Of a stretch of 6,571 bases of DNA, positions 1 through 6,390 are shown one piece after another. The DNA comes from an uncultured Ruminococcus sp. (GTDB taxonomy: Bacteria > Bacillota > Clostridia > Oscillospirales > Acutalibacteraceae). The translations under genes were made by a program, and so were the position numbers. The stretch lies in assembly GCA_946414115.1 (NCBI GenBank), contig CAMKNF010000110.1, positions 1 to 6,571 of the forward strand. Reading direction: 5' to 3'. Position 1 is the stretch's first letter, and every line of letters starts with the position of its first letter. A model generated the notes under the pieces. That model was given only the letters and a program-made list of their open reading frames with translations, was not told the DNA's origin and did no database searches.

Positions 1-43
1 ACCGAGATCTACACTCTTTCCCTACACGACGCTCTTCCGATCT
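1..43 (+). other. Illumina P5/TruSeq adapter remnant (artefact)
   Basis: The first 43 bases, from ACCGAGATCTACAC through GCTCTTCCGATCT, match base for base the last 43 bases of the Illumina universal P5 adapter/primer as I know it. GCTCTTCCGATCT is the standard adapter end that abuts the insert, so genomic DNA begins at about base 44. This is leftover library sequence at a contig end and should be trimmed. Nothing should be inferred about the organism or the first gene from these bases. The match rests on recall of the published oligo, which is very well known. Confidence 0.97.
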
Positions 44-44
44 A

Positions 45-524
45 AAGAAGATTACTTCAACAGGTAACATTGTTGGTACTGCTTTCCCCGACGGTGAGTC
101 AGACGTAACACTCGTAGCTAACTACCTTATGCAGTACTATGAGGATCCTGCAAAGACAGATCTTACACAGAACATCCTTGATACACTCAAGGTTAGTCCT
201 ACAGACGTAATTGCTGTTGTAAAGAAGAGAGCTGACGGCGACGATAAGAAGATTAACGCTATTGTTGATATTCTTTCAAAGTGCACAGATCCTACAACAG
301 GTAAAAAGGTTGACAAGGAAACACTTGAGAAAACTCAGGCCGGTGCTTCCGGTGCTTCAAGCACAGGTTCAGGCTCAAACGGCGGTTCAACAGGTTCAGG
401 CTCAAGCTCAGGTTCAAGCTCCGTTAAGTCAGGTGTTGAAACAACAATCTTCTATGTATTCGGCGGACTTATGCTTGCAGCAGCAGGTGTAGCATTCCTC
501 GCAAGAAAGAAGAGAGAGGAATAA
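45..524 (+). CDS. C-terminal part of a secreted, membrane/cell-wall-anchored surface protein (5' truncated)
   Basis: The frame is open from the adapter junction to TAA at 522-524, giving at least 159 codons. The ATG at 129 is internal: the frame reads sensibly upstream (…STGNIVGTAFPDGESD…) and no ribosome binding site precedes it. The visible part has a charged globular stretch of about 98 residues, containing SPTDVIAVVKKR and a single Cys. A Ser/Gly/Thr-only linker follows (nt 339-422), then a hydrophobic segment (IFYVFGGLMLAAAGVAFLA, about nt 447-503) and the basic tail RKKREE. This is the architecture of a Gram-positive sortase substrate tail. However, there is no canonical LPXTG; the nearest equivalent is SVKSG just before the hydrophobic segment, so it could be a diverged sorting motif or a simple membrane anchor. 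I do not recognise the globular part. It vaguely recalls a dockerin but lacks the paired calcium loops. A hairpin terminator follows. Confidence 0.85.
   Translation, partial: KKITSTGNIVGTAFPDGESDVTLVANYLMQYYEDPAKTDLTQNILDTLKVSPTDVIAVVKKRADGDDKKINAIVDILSKCTDPTTGKKVDKETLEKTQAGASGASSTGSGSNGGSTGSGSSSGSSSVKSGVETTIFYVFGGLMLAAAGVAFLARKKREE
363..405 (+). repeat. Direct repeat inside the Ser/Gly linker
   Basis: The 16-base unit ACAGGTTCAGGCTCAA occurs at 363-378 and again at 390-405, a period of 27 bases (nine codons), with further partial GGTTCAAGCTC-like copies after it. The repeat encodes T-G-S-G-S and keeps the frame. It probably arose by slippage or duplication, and the linker length is likely to vary between strains. 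Confidence 0.75.
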
Positions 525-553
525 TCTGTAACTGATTATTCACAGTTTAATAT

Positions 554-594
554 TCACAAATCAGGCGTTGCAGGAAACTGCAACGCTTTTGTGA
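554..594 (+). terminator. Intrinsic terminator of the surface-protein gene
   Basis: A perfect 9-bp stem, GCGTTGCAG (565-573) with CTGCAACGC (578-586), closes a GAAA tetraloop and is followed directly by TTTTGTG. Flanking TCACAAA (554-560) and TTTGTGA (588-594) extend the pairing beyond a short bulge, so the element also carries an A-run on its 5' side and could work in both directions. It starts 30 bases after the stop codon at 524. Confidence 0.9.
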
Positions 595-681
595 TTTATT
601 TGAAATATTATTAATTGATTTCGTAGTAATTCATTATGGTATGTTAAACTATAATATAGCGGTGTGAATTATAGCAAAGTT

Positions 682-715
682 GACGTAGGGATACGGCGTG
701 CCGTGTCCCTACGTC
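682..715. repeat. Long near-perfect palindrome, REP-like
   Basis: GACGTAGGGATACGGC (682-697) pairs with GCCGTGTCCCTACGTC (700-715) across a two-base spacer. Fifteen pairs are Watson-Crick and one is a T-G wobble. There is no T-run after it, so it is not an obvious terminator. Its half-site CGTAGGG-A-ACGGC recurs in a second element 100 bases downstream, which points to a dispersed repeat family. I recall similar GTAGGG…CCCTAC palindromes in Clostridia genomes, but I could not check this here. Confidence 0.75.
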
Positions 716-764
716 TGTAAATTAAATGTTAATCTAATATTGTAGCGAGTGACAGTTTAAACCA

Positions 765-816
765 AACGTTTCCTGTATCGCCGTAGGGGACGGCATCCCT
801 GACGTCCCGAAACGTT
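765..816. repeat. Second, imperfect palindromic element related to 682-715
   Basis: The outer arms AACGTTTC (765-772) and GAAACGTT (809-816) are perfect complements, and the inner arms GGGACG (787-792) and CGTCCC (803-808) form a second stem. The right arm is continuous, while the left arm is interrupted by 14 bases (773-786). Positions 782-794 (CGTAGGGGACGGC after the first C) align with the half-site of the first palindrome at 684-697, with one substitution and one gap. It looks like a diverged or rearranged copy of the same family. Confidence 0.55.
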
Positions 817-833
817 GCATATATATCAACTTA

Positions 834-940
834 TAATTCGGGTTACAATTTTATCCAAACAAACCGACTTTTCCACTCAATTTGCCTGCGGCGGCTTCGC
901 CGTTAAATTATCGTTTATCTCCTCTGATAATTCCGAATTA
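834..940. repeat. Possible 107-bp miniature element with 8-bp inverted ends
   Basis: TAATTCGG (834-841) and CCGAATTA (933-940) are perfect inverted repeats. Between them lies a GC-rich hairpin, CGGCG (889-893) with CGCCG (898-902) and a GCTT loop, itself flanked by AATTT (879-883) and AAATT (905-909). The GC content of this core contrasts with the AT-rich surroundings. A second inverted pair, TTTATCCA (850-857) and TGGATAAA (943-950), straddles the right end. No clear target-site duplication was seen. It could be a MITE-like remnant, or a chance cluster. Confidence 0.35.
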
Positions 941-1041
941 AATGGATAAACATAAAATCAAAAAATTATGCACCCAAATCAAACAATCATTTGTTATTAT
1001 TAATAGAAGCGCTTCACAATAAAAAAGAGAGGGTGGGAGTA

Positions 1042-1584
1042 TTGAAGGACAAACTTTTGCTGAAACTGAAAAAACACGACGAAAAAGCATTACAAGCTGT
1101 AATAGAGCAATATTCACGTCTTGTGGCAACGGTTATAAACAATATCTCAAAAGGCAGTCTTACAAAGGAAGATATTGAGGAAAGTGTTGCGGATGTGTTT
1201 GTTACACTCTGGAATAATGCGGATAAAGTGCAGGAGGGCAAGCTGAAAGGATATATCTGCTGTATCGCCAGAACCCGCACACTTAATAAGATAGCAGTCA
1301 ACAGAAATAAAGCTGTTCTCAATATTGACGACTACGACCCCGAGGATGATTTTTCTATTGCGTATGAAACCGAGAAAAAGGACATACATAGGGAGCTTCG
1401 TGAGATTATCAAGGAAATAGAGTTGCCCGACAGGGAAATCCTTATCAGGTACTACTATTATTATCAGACAGTTTCACAGATTTCCGAGGCTATGGAAATA
1501 AACATCGAAACGGTAAAATCCAAGCTCAGGCGAACCCGCAATAAAATCAAAGCAAAACTTATTGAAAGGAGTTACACACTATGA
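1042..1584 (+). CDS. ECF-type (sigma-70 family) RNA polymerase sigma factor
   Basis: This is a 180-residue protein with the two-domain layout of extracytoplasmic-function sigma factors. Region 2 (about residues 13-88) includes EKALQAVIEQYSRLVATVIN, the acidic DIEESVADVFVTLW core and GYICCIARTRTLNKI. A short acidic linker (DDYDPEDD) leads to region 4 (about 126-173), with ELPDREILIRYYY and the helix-turn-helix VSQISEAMEINIETVKSKLRRTRNKIKAKL split across about residues 143-173. I chose the TTG at 1042 because GAGAGGG (1027-1033) lies 8 bases upstream; TTG 991 has no such site, and GTG 1033 would overlap it. The stop TGA shares bases with the next start (ATGA, 1581-1584), so the two products are probably translationally coupled. 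Its role is to direct RNA polymerase to a small regulon, held in check by the downstream membrane protein. An odd feature is a run of five tyrosines at residues 137-141, at the start of region 4. Confidence 0.92.
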   Translation: MKDKLLLKLKKHDEKALQAVIEQYSRLVATVINNISKGSLTKEDIEESVADVFVTLWNNADKVQEGKLKGYICCIARTRTLNKIAVNRNKAVLNIDDYDPEDDFSIAYETEKKDIHRELREIIKEIELPDREILIRYYYYYQTVSQISEAMEINIETVKSKLRRTRNKIKAKLIERSYTL

Positions 1585-2945
1585 AAACTACATTCAAGAA
1601 AGTTTTTGACGAATTCGACGACGAACTTATGAATATTGATGAATTCAACGCCCGTGAAAGTATTGATATTGACGTTGAAAAAATCAAGACAGAAGTGCTT
1701 AAGCGTATTGATGATAAAAACGGCAAAAAGAAATTCAGCAAAAAGTTAATTACCTTACTTGTTGCGGCGGTAATATTAATTGCCGGCACAGTCGGAGCCT
1801 TTGCAACGGGAAGTGTTCAGAGTATTTTCAAGGAGCTTTTTAACAACAGCGGTATGAATTCCGCAGGACTTTACGACGGCGGAAATGTTGAGCTTATCAG
1901 CTGTGACGACAGCCTCAATGTAGAGCTTCTCGGAGTGACAGGTGACGGCGAAAAGCTGTACTCTGCGATTGAGATTACCAAAAAGGACGGCAGTGCAGTT
2001 ATTGATGAGGATTATGAAGAACCGTTTTGCTGGGTTAATGAGTTGCCGTATCAAATTCCTGAGGATAAAATTGTTGATGATTACTTTTCTTGCAGAGCTG
2101 TATGCATTGACAAGAATGGTAATTCTTCAAGAGATAAAGACAGCGGTTTACTGGTATCAAATTCAATAAAATATTCACTCAGTGATGATAACAAAACCCT
2201 TAAAGTTTTTGTTTATTCTATAATAAGTGAAGGTGATTTTAAAGACGGCAGAGTGACTGTTACAAGCGAGGGCGTTGGAGCCTATAATATTCATGAGGTT
2301 ATTTATGAGGTAGACTACACATCAAAATCATCTGCAGATTTTGATGATACAGAGCCTTTTGGTGATGAGCTGATTGACAGGCGTTTGCAGGAGCTCGGCA
2401 TCACAGAAGACGACTGCCGATCCATAGAAAGCGGTCAAAAGATTAAGTACTGTTGGTGCGATACAAAAGAATTTGAGCTTCCCTTTGAAATCAGCTTTGA
2501 CCTCAACTACAAAACTGACAACAATATAAGTAAGGAGTTAACCATTGAAGACGCTCCGAATGTTATTGAACCGGCAGCCGATAAGGTGAAAATGGAAGTG
2601 ACTCCGTTCGGTGTTTATCTTTACGGTCAATGCGATAAAAAGGCAGTAGAGAAATCAGGTTGGTCAGAAATAACAGAGGCTTATCATAACCATTGCTTCA
2701 AGGATATCGGTTGGGAAGAAACCTCAAAAATCATACTAAATGACGGTACAGTTTACTATCTCTATCCCTATGTGGGCGGCGGAGCAGGCGTCGGAGAGGA
2801 TGGAAACGCAGATTATTACGAGGAAAAATTTCCGTTCAATCTTTCAACTGTAGTAGGTGCGCCTTTACAGCCGGAAATTAACGTAATCGACACAAGAGAA
2901 ATCAAAACAATTATGATTTGCGGTGACACTGTTTACAGCAAATAA
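1581..2945 (+). CDS. Membrane-bound probable anti-sigma factor with large cysteine-containing ectodomain
   Basis: The protein has 454 residues. It starts with ATG overlapping the sigma-factor stop, and AAAGGAG (1565-1571) lies 9 bases upstream inside the sigma gene. Residues 1-55 are charged and cytoplasmic (acidic first, ending KNGKKKFSKK), followed by one transmembrane helix at about 56-76 (LITLLVAAVILIAGTVGAFA). The remaining 378 or so residues should lie outside the membrane. This topology and the operon position fit the DUF4179-type anti-sigma family common in Clostridia: the N-terminal segment would bind the sigma factor and the ectodomain would sense a signal. I recognise the start of the ectodomain (SVQSIFKELFNN…) as typical of that group, but not the rest. 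The ectodomain carries ten cysteines (about 108, 150, 171, 175, 279, 291, 293, 351, 372, 447), including a CWC, which could form disulfides or bind metal. The anti-sigma role is inferred from topology and context; no zinc-finger anti-sigma (HXXXCXXC) motif is present. Confidence 0.8.
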   Translation: MKTTFKKVFDEFDDELMNIDEFNARESIDIDVEKIKTEVLKRIDDKNGKKKFSKKLITLLVAAVILIAGTVGAFATGSVQSIFKELFNNSGMNSAGLYDGGNVELISCDDSLNVELLGVTGDGEKLYSAIEITKKDGSAVIDEDYEEPFCWVNELPYQIPEDKIVDDYFSCRAVCIDKNGNSSRDKDSGLLVSNSIKYSLSDDNKTLKVFVYSIISEGDFKDGRVTVTSEGVGAYNIHEVIYEVDYTSKSSADFDDTEPFGDELIDRRLQELGITEDDCRSIESGQKIKYCWCDTKEFELPFEISFDLNYKTDNNISKELTIEDAPNVIEPAADKVKMEVTPFGVYLYGQCDKKAVEKSGWSEITEAYHNHCFKDIGWEETSKIILNDGTVYYLYPYVGGGAGVGEDGNADYYEEKFPFNLSTVVGAPLQPEINVIDTREIKTIMICGDTVYSK

Positions 2946-2953
2946 TTTTTAGA

Positions 2954-2997
2954 ACAGGTGTACAGGTTTGAAAAGAATCTGTACATCTGTTTGTTTT
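2954..2997 (+). terminator. Intrinsic terminator of the sigma/anti-sigma operon
   Basis: ACAGGTGTACAG (2954-2965) pairs with CTGTACATCTGT (2979-2990) over 12 bp with one G-T wobble and a 13-base loop, and is followed by TTGTTTT. It begins 9 bases after the anti-sigma stop codon and separates that operon from the Nudix gene. Confidence 0.85.
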
Positions 2998-3037
2998 ATA
3001 TTATGGCTGATTGTTTATATTATTACCTTATGTGAAT

Positions 3038-3065
3038 TTGATTGATTTTGTTGTTTTGTTATGAT
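3038..3065 (+). promoter_or_regulatory. Sigma-A-type promoter of the Nudix gene
   Basis: TTGATT (3038-3043) and TATGAT (3060-3065) are separated by 16 bp, matching 4/6 and 5/6 of the TTGACA/TATAAT consensus. Transcription would start near 3072, giving a leader of about 26 bases with GGAGGTG at 3086-3092 ahead of the ATG at 3098. The site lies downstream of the preceding terminator, consistent with an independent gene. Confidence 0.6.
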
Positions 3066-3097
3066 AACATAATGGTAGATTATTTGGAGGTGAAAGT

Positions 3098-3577
3098 ATG
3101 GAATTTGACTGCGGATTTGTTAAAGGTAACAAGTGGTTTCGCTACAGGGCAGGTGCGATAATTATTGAGGACGGATATGTGCTTTTTGTCGGCAACGAGC
3201 GTGATAATTATCTCTACTCTGTCGGCGGTGCGGTGCATATTGGCGAATCAGCCGAGGACGCCGTAAAAAGAGAGGTCTTTGAAGAAACGGGCGCTCATTA
3301 TGAGATTGACCGAATTGCTTTTCTCCACGAAAACTTCTTTAAGGGCAGTGAAAGCCTTGACGGGCTTGACTGTCACGAAATTTCAATTTACTTTTTGATG
3401 AAGCCGAACGGAACTCGGAATTTATCCTGTAACAGCGTTACGCAGACGGGCGAAAGGGAAAACCTGCACTGGATTCCCGTTGACAGGCTCGGCGATTACA
3501 AAGCCTTTCCGACATTCCTAAAGGACAAAATAAACAGTATCGGAAACACAATGGAGCACATCATTACTCGAGAATAA
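3098..3577 (+). CDS. Nudix hydrolase
   Basis: The 159-residue product is the usual size for a single-domain Nudix enzyme and has a complete Nudix box, GX5EX7REUXEEXGU. G44 is followed five residues later by E50, then R58-E59-V60-F61-E62-E63-T64-G65-A66. The Glu residues bind the divalent metal used to cleave a nucleoside diphosphate linked to another moiety. The protein is soluble, with no signal peptide or membrane segment. An N-terminal strand (FRYRAGAIIIEDGYVLFV) and the C-terminal HWIPVDRL element are typical of Nudix folds. The substrate cannot be read from the sequence. The start is secured by GGAGGTG 5 bases upstream of the ATG. The gene stands alone, with its own promoter and flanking terminators. 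A dNTP- or nucleotide-housekeeping role next to nrdDG is tempting, but nothing supports it beyond proximity. Confidence 0.95.
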   Translation: MEFDCGFVKGNKWFRYRAGAIIIEDGYVLFVGNERDNYLYSVGGAVHIGESAEDAVKREVFEETGAHYEIDRIAFLHENFFKGSESLDGLDCHEISIYFLMKPNGTRNLSCNSVTQTGERENLHWIPVDRLGDYKAFPTFLKDKINSIGNTMEHIITRE

Positions 3578-3583
3578 CATAAA

Positions 3584-3612
3584 ACAGGGACTATCGTATT
3601 GATAATCCCTGT
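3584..3612. terminator. Shared hairpin terminator between convergent genes
   Basis: ACAGGGACTATC (3584-3595) pairs with GATAATCCCTGT (3601-3612), 11 of 12 pairs with one C-A mismatch, around a GTATT loop. It starts 7 bases after the Nudix stop and ends 14 bases before the nrdG stop. On the minus strand the hairpin is followed by TTTTATGTT, a reasonable U-tract, so it best serves nrdDG. On the plus strand the tail is weak (AATCTG), so termination of the Nudix transcript may be partial. Confidence 0.75.
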
Positions 3613-3625
3613 AATCTGAAAATAG

Positions 3626-4162
3626 TTATATATTTCTGCTCATAAGTCTATGGAGCTTAACCTCACCGGTTTCAAGCGATTTCTGCACGTCAATTATTCT
3701 TTGATTTGATGAACCTCTGAAAGCAAGGCTTATGTCGTGCATAGCCTGAACAAACTCGCCGTCAACGAGTACGTCAATCAGTGAAAGCATTTCATCGGTA
3801 AATTCGCACCTTGCTCGGCTTTCGCTCAAAAGCTCCCTGTCAAAGAGATAACCTGTGTAACACCAGATGTTTTTATTCGGCAGTTCGTTTTTTACTTTGC
3901 GCAGGAACGGCAACAGTACCTCTTGATTTTGCGGCTCAAACGGCTCGCCGCCGAGGAGTGACAGTCCGTCGATGTAGTCGGGGGAAAGACACTCAATAAT
4001 ATAGTCCTCGGTTTCCTTTGTGAAAGGCTTGCCGTATTCAAAGCTCCATGTTTCGGGGTTAAAACAGTTTTTGCAGTGGTGGGTACAGCCCGAAACGAAC
4101 AGAGAAACTCTTACGCCCTCGCCGTTTGCGATGTCGTAATTCTTGATTTCACCGTAATTCAT
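3626..4162 (-). CDS. nrdG: Anaerobic ribonucleoside-triphosphate reductase activating protein (radical SAM)
   Basis: NrdG uses S-adenosylmethionine and a [4Fe-4S] cluster to abstract a hydrogen from a glycine of NrdD, creating the glycyl radical needed for anaerobic dNTP synthesis in the cytoplasm. The 178-residue product is a normal length. It has the radical-SAM cluster motif CX3CX2C at C26, C30 and C33 (GCTHHCKNC), followed by FNPETW. The SAM-binding GGEP motif is at residues 71-74 (LLGGEPFEP), and residues 1-20 (MNYGEIKNYDIANGEGVRVS) are typical of the family. Its ATG shares one base with the nrdD stop (TGATG on the minus strand), so it is likely translated by coupling with nrdD in equimolar or lower amounts. 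The hairpin at 3584-3612 ends the operon. No defects are seen. Confidence 0.97.
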   Translation of the reverse strand: MNYGEIKNYDIANGEGVRVSLFVSGCTHHCKNCFNPETWSFEYGKPFTKETEDYIIECLSPDYIDGLSLLGGEPFEPQNQEVLLPFLRKVKNELPNKNIWCYTGYLFDRELLSESRARCEFTDEMLSLIDVLVDGEFVQAMHDISLAFRGSSNQRIIDVQKSLETGEVKLHRLMSRNI

Positions 4163-6333
4163 CAGAGGTGAAGCACCCTTTCCTTAATTTCCTGCGTTCT
4201 GCCCTGATTCCAGAACTGCGTGCCGATGTAGCCGCAGGTTCTTCTTGCAACGTTCATCTTGTCCTGGTCACGGTTGTGGCACTTCGGGCACTCCCAGAGG
4301 AGCTTTCCGTCCTCCTCAACAATTCCGATTTCGCCGTCGTAGCCACAAACCTGACAGTAATCGCTCTTTGTGTTCAGCTCGGCGTACATAATGTTGTCGT
4401 AGATGAACTTGATGACCTGTAAAACGGCAGGAATATTGTCCTGCATATTCGGAACTTCAACGTAGCTGATTGCGCCGCCGGGGGAGAGAGCCTGAAATTC
4501 CGACTCAAGCTTGAGCTTGTCAAATGCGTTAATATCCTCGGAAACGTGAACGTGATAGCTGTTTGTGATGTAGTTTCTGTCGGTAACGCCCTTGATTACG
4601 CCGAAACGCTTTTGCAAGCACTTTGAGAATTTGTAGGTTGTGCTTTCAAGCGGAGTACCGTAAATGCTGTAGTCGATGTTCTCTTCCTTTTTCCACTTTG
4701 CGCAGTAGTCGTTGAGCTTCTGCATAATCTCCAAGCCAAGCTCCTTGCCCTCTTTTTCGGTGAGCTTTTTGCCGTTGAGACTGTAAACGCATTCCCAAAG
4801 ACCGGCATAGCCGAGTGAAAGCGTTGAGTAGCCGCCGTGGAGGAGCTTGTCGATTGTTTCACCCTTTTTAAGTCTTGCAAGTGCGCCGTACTGCCAGAGA
4901 ATCGGAGCGGCGTCGGAGAGTGTGCCTGTCAGTCTTTCGTGACGACACTGCAAAGCGCGATGGCAAAGCTCCATACGCTCGTCAAAAATCTTCCAGAATT
5001 TATTCATATCTCTGTTTGCGCTTAATCCGATGTCAACAAGGTTGACCGTTACAACGCCCTGATTGAATCGACCATAATATTTAGGCTTGCCGTTTTCGTC
5101 AACATATGGTGTGAGGAAGCTGCGGCATCCCATACAGGTGTAGCAGTGACCTTCGCCGTTTTTGTCAATTTTATTCTGCAACATAACTTTCTCGGAAATG
5201 TAGTCGGGTACCATTCTCTTTGCGGTGCATTTAGCCGCAAGCTCGGTTAAGTACCAATACTTGCTGTCCTCGGTTACATTATCCTCTTCAAGAACGTAAA
5301 TGAGCTTTGGAAATGCAGGAGTAATCCACACGCCGTCCTCGTTCTTAACGCCCTGATGACGCTGCTTGAGGGTTTCCTCAATGATAAGAGCAAGGTCCTG
5401 CTTTTCCTGTTCGTTTTTAGCCTCGTTAAGGTACATAAACACCGTTACAAACGGAGCCTGACCGTTGGTGGTAAGAAGTGTAACAACCTGATACTGAATA
5501 GTCTGAACGCCTCTGTTTACTTCCTTGCGAAGTCTTTTTTCAACAATTTCGTTGAGCTTTTCTTCGCTTACTTCACAGCCGAGCTCTTCAATCTCGGCAA
5601 TAGTTTCCTTGCGGATTTTCTCCCTTGAAATCTGAACAAAGGGTGCAAGGTGAGCAAGGCTTATGCTCTGACCGCCGTACTGGTTGCTTGCAACCTGTGC
5701 TATAATCTGAGTAGCGATGTTGCAGGCTGTTGAAAAGCTGTGCGGCTTTTCAATGAGCGTATCGCTGATAACAGTTCCGTTCTGAAGCATATCCTCAAGA
5801 TTTACGAGGTCGCAGTTGTGCATATGCTGTGCAAAGTAGTCGGCGTCGTGAAAGTGAATGAGACCCTGTTTGTCTGCCTCAACAATATCGGGAGGAAGCA
5901 ACATTCTTCTTGTAAGGTCACGGCTTACCTCGCCTGCCATATAGTCACGCTGAACGCTGTTTACGGTAGGATTTTTGTTAGAGTTTTCCTGCTTTACTTC
6001 TTCGTTGTTGCACTCAATGAGCGAGAGGATTCTGTTATCGGTCGTGTTAGCCTTACGAACAAGAGAACGGTTGTAGCGGTATCTTACATAGCGGCGTGCA
6101 AGCTCAAACGCACCCTTAGCCATAAGCTGGTCTTCGACCATATCCTGAATTTCCTCTACGGAAACCGCTCTTTTCATTTTATTGCATTTATATTCAACGT
6201 ATTCTGCGATGTCGATAATCTGCTCATCAGTCAGGAAACGTGTTTCGGACGAGTTGTTTGCCTTCTTTACGGCATTGACGATTTTCTCAATGTTAAAATC
6301 TTCTTCCGAGCCGTTTCGTTTAATAATTTTCAT
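4162..6333 (-). CDS. nrdD: Anaerobic (class III) ribonucleoside-triphosphate reductase
   Basis: NrdD reduces ribonucleoside triphosphates to deoxyribonucleoside triphosphates without oxygen, using a glycyl radical. The 723-residue protein is full length. It has an N-terminal ATP-cone allosteric domain (about 1-93, KIIKRNGSEEDFNIEKIV…), which senses ATP/dATP. The catalytic barrel carries HNCDLVNLEDM (C174) and CYTCMGCRSF (C397, C400, C403), which should supply the active-site cysteines. The C-terminal zinc site is formed by C660/C663 and C682/C685. The glycyl-radical loop RRTCGYIG puts the radical on G701, and the tail resembles that of E. coli NrdD. The start is fixed by GGAAGGG (6339-6345) 5 bases upstream of the ATG. 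It is the first gene of the nrdDG operon. An NrdR-box candidate lies upstream, and the ATP-cone suggests activity regulation as well. Which electron donor it uses (formate or a redoxin) is not decided here. Confidence 0.98.
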   Translation of the reverse strand: MKIIKRNGSEEDFNIEKIVNAVKKANNSSETRFLTDEQIIDIAEYVEYKCNKMKRAVSVEEIQDMVEDQLMAKGAFELARRYVRYRYNRSLVRKANTTDNRILSLIECNNEEVKQENSNKNPTVNSVQRDYMAGEVSRDLTRRMLLPPDIVEADKQGLIHFHDADYFAQHMHNCDLVNLEDMLQNGTVISDTLIEKPHSFSTACNIATQIIAQVASNQYGGQSISLAHLAPFVQISREKIRKETIAEIEELGCEVSEEKLNEIVEKRLRKEVNRGVQTIQYQVVTLLTTNGQAPFVTVFMYLNEAKNEQEKQDLALIIEETLKQRHQGVKNEDGVWITPAFPKLIYVLEEDNVTEDSKYWYLTELAAKCTAKRMVPDYISEKVMLQNKIDKNGEGHCYTCMGCRSFLTPYVDENGKPKYYGRFNQGVVTVNLVDIGLSANRDMNKFWKIFDERMELCHRALQCRHERLTGTLSDAAPILWQYGALARLKKGETIDKLLHGGYSTLSLGYAGLWECVYSLNGKKLTEKEGKELGLEIMQKLNDYCAKWKKEENIDYSIYGTPLESTTYKFSKCLQKRFGVIKGVTDRNYITNSYHVHVSEDINAFDKLKLESEFQALSPGGAISYVEVPNMQDNIPAVLQVIKFIYDNIMYAELNTKSDYCQVCGYDGEIGIVEEDGKLLWECPKCHNRDQDKMNVARRTCGYIGTQFWNQGRTQEIKERVLHL

Positions 6334-6384
6334 AATTTCCCTTCCTTTTCAATAGCTTTTTCACATTTTATAATTGCAGGACTA

Positions 6385-6390
6385 ATTATA
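6385..6390 (-). promoter_or_regulatory. Candidate -10 box for nrdDG
   Basis: The minus strand reads TATAAT here, preceded by TTG, which would start the transcript near 6378 with a leader of about 45 bases before the nrdD ATG. No good -35 box lies at 16-18 bp; TTGAAA (6401-6406) is only 10 bp away. The promoter is therefore uncertain: it may need an activator or use another site further upstream. Confidence 0.4.

Larger units (their letters stand above)
595..1041. other. Gene-free intergenic region with palindromic elements
   Basis: No credible coding sequence was found on either strand; the short open frames lack ribosome binding sites and overlap the sigma-factor gene or the palindromes. 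The region holds three palindromic elements, annotated separately. Isolated TATAAT hexamers at 650-655 and 832-837 have no convincing -35 box at 16-18 bp. The promoter of the sigma-factor operon must lie here, but I cannot place it; ECF promoters are often autoregulated and would not look like sigma-70 sites. Confidence 0.6.

Noticed and set aside
90..200. Dockerin-like domain in the first gene
   Set aside because: Only a loose DGESDVTLVANYL resemblance exists; the duplicated calcium-binding DXNXDGXXX loops are absent.
129..524. ATG at 129 as the true start of the first gene
   Set aside because: The same frame is open and protein-like back to the adapter junction, and no ribosome binding site precedes 129; the gene is simply truncated at its 5' end.
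991..1041. Sigma-factor start at TTG 991 or GTG 1033
   Set aside because: TTG 991 lacks a ribosome binding site and adds 17 unconserved-looking residues; GTG 1033 would overlap the GAGAGGG site that fits TTG 1042.
595..1041. CRISPR array or structured RNA gene in the intergenic region
   Set aside because: The repeats are palindromes in two diverged copies, not regularly spaced direct repeats, and no tRNA, riboswitch or other known RNA core was recognisable.
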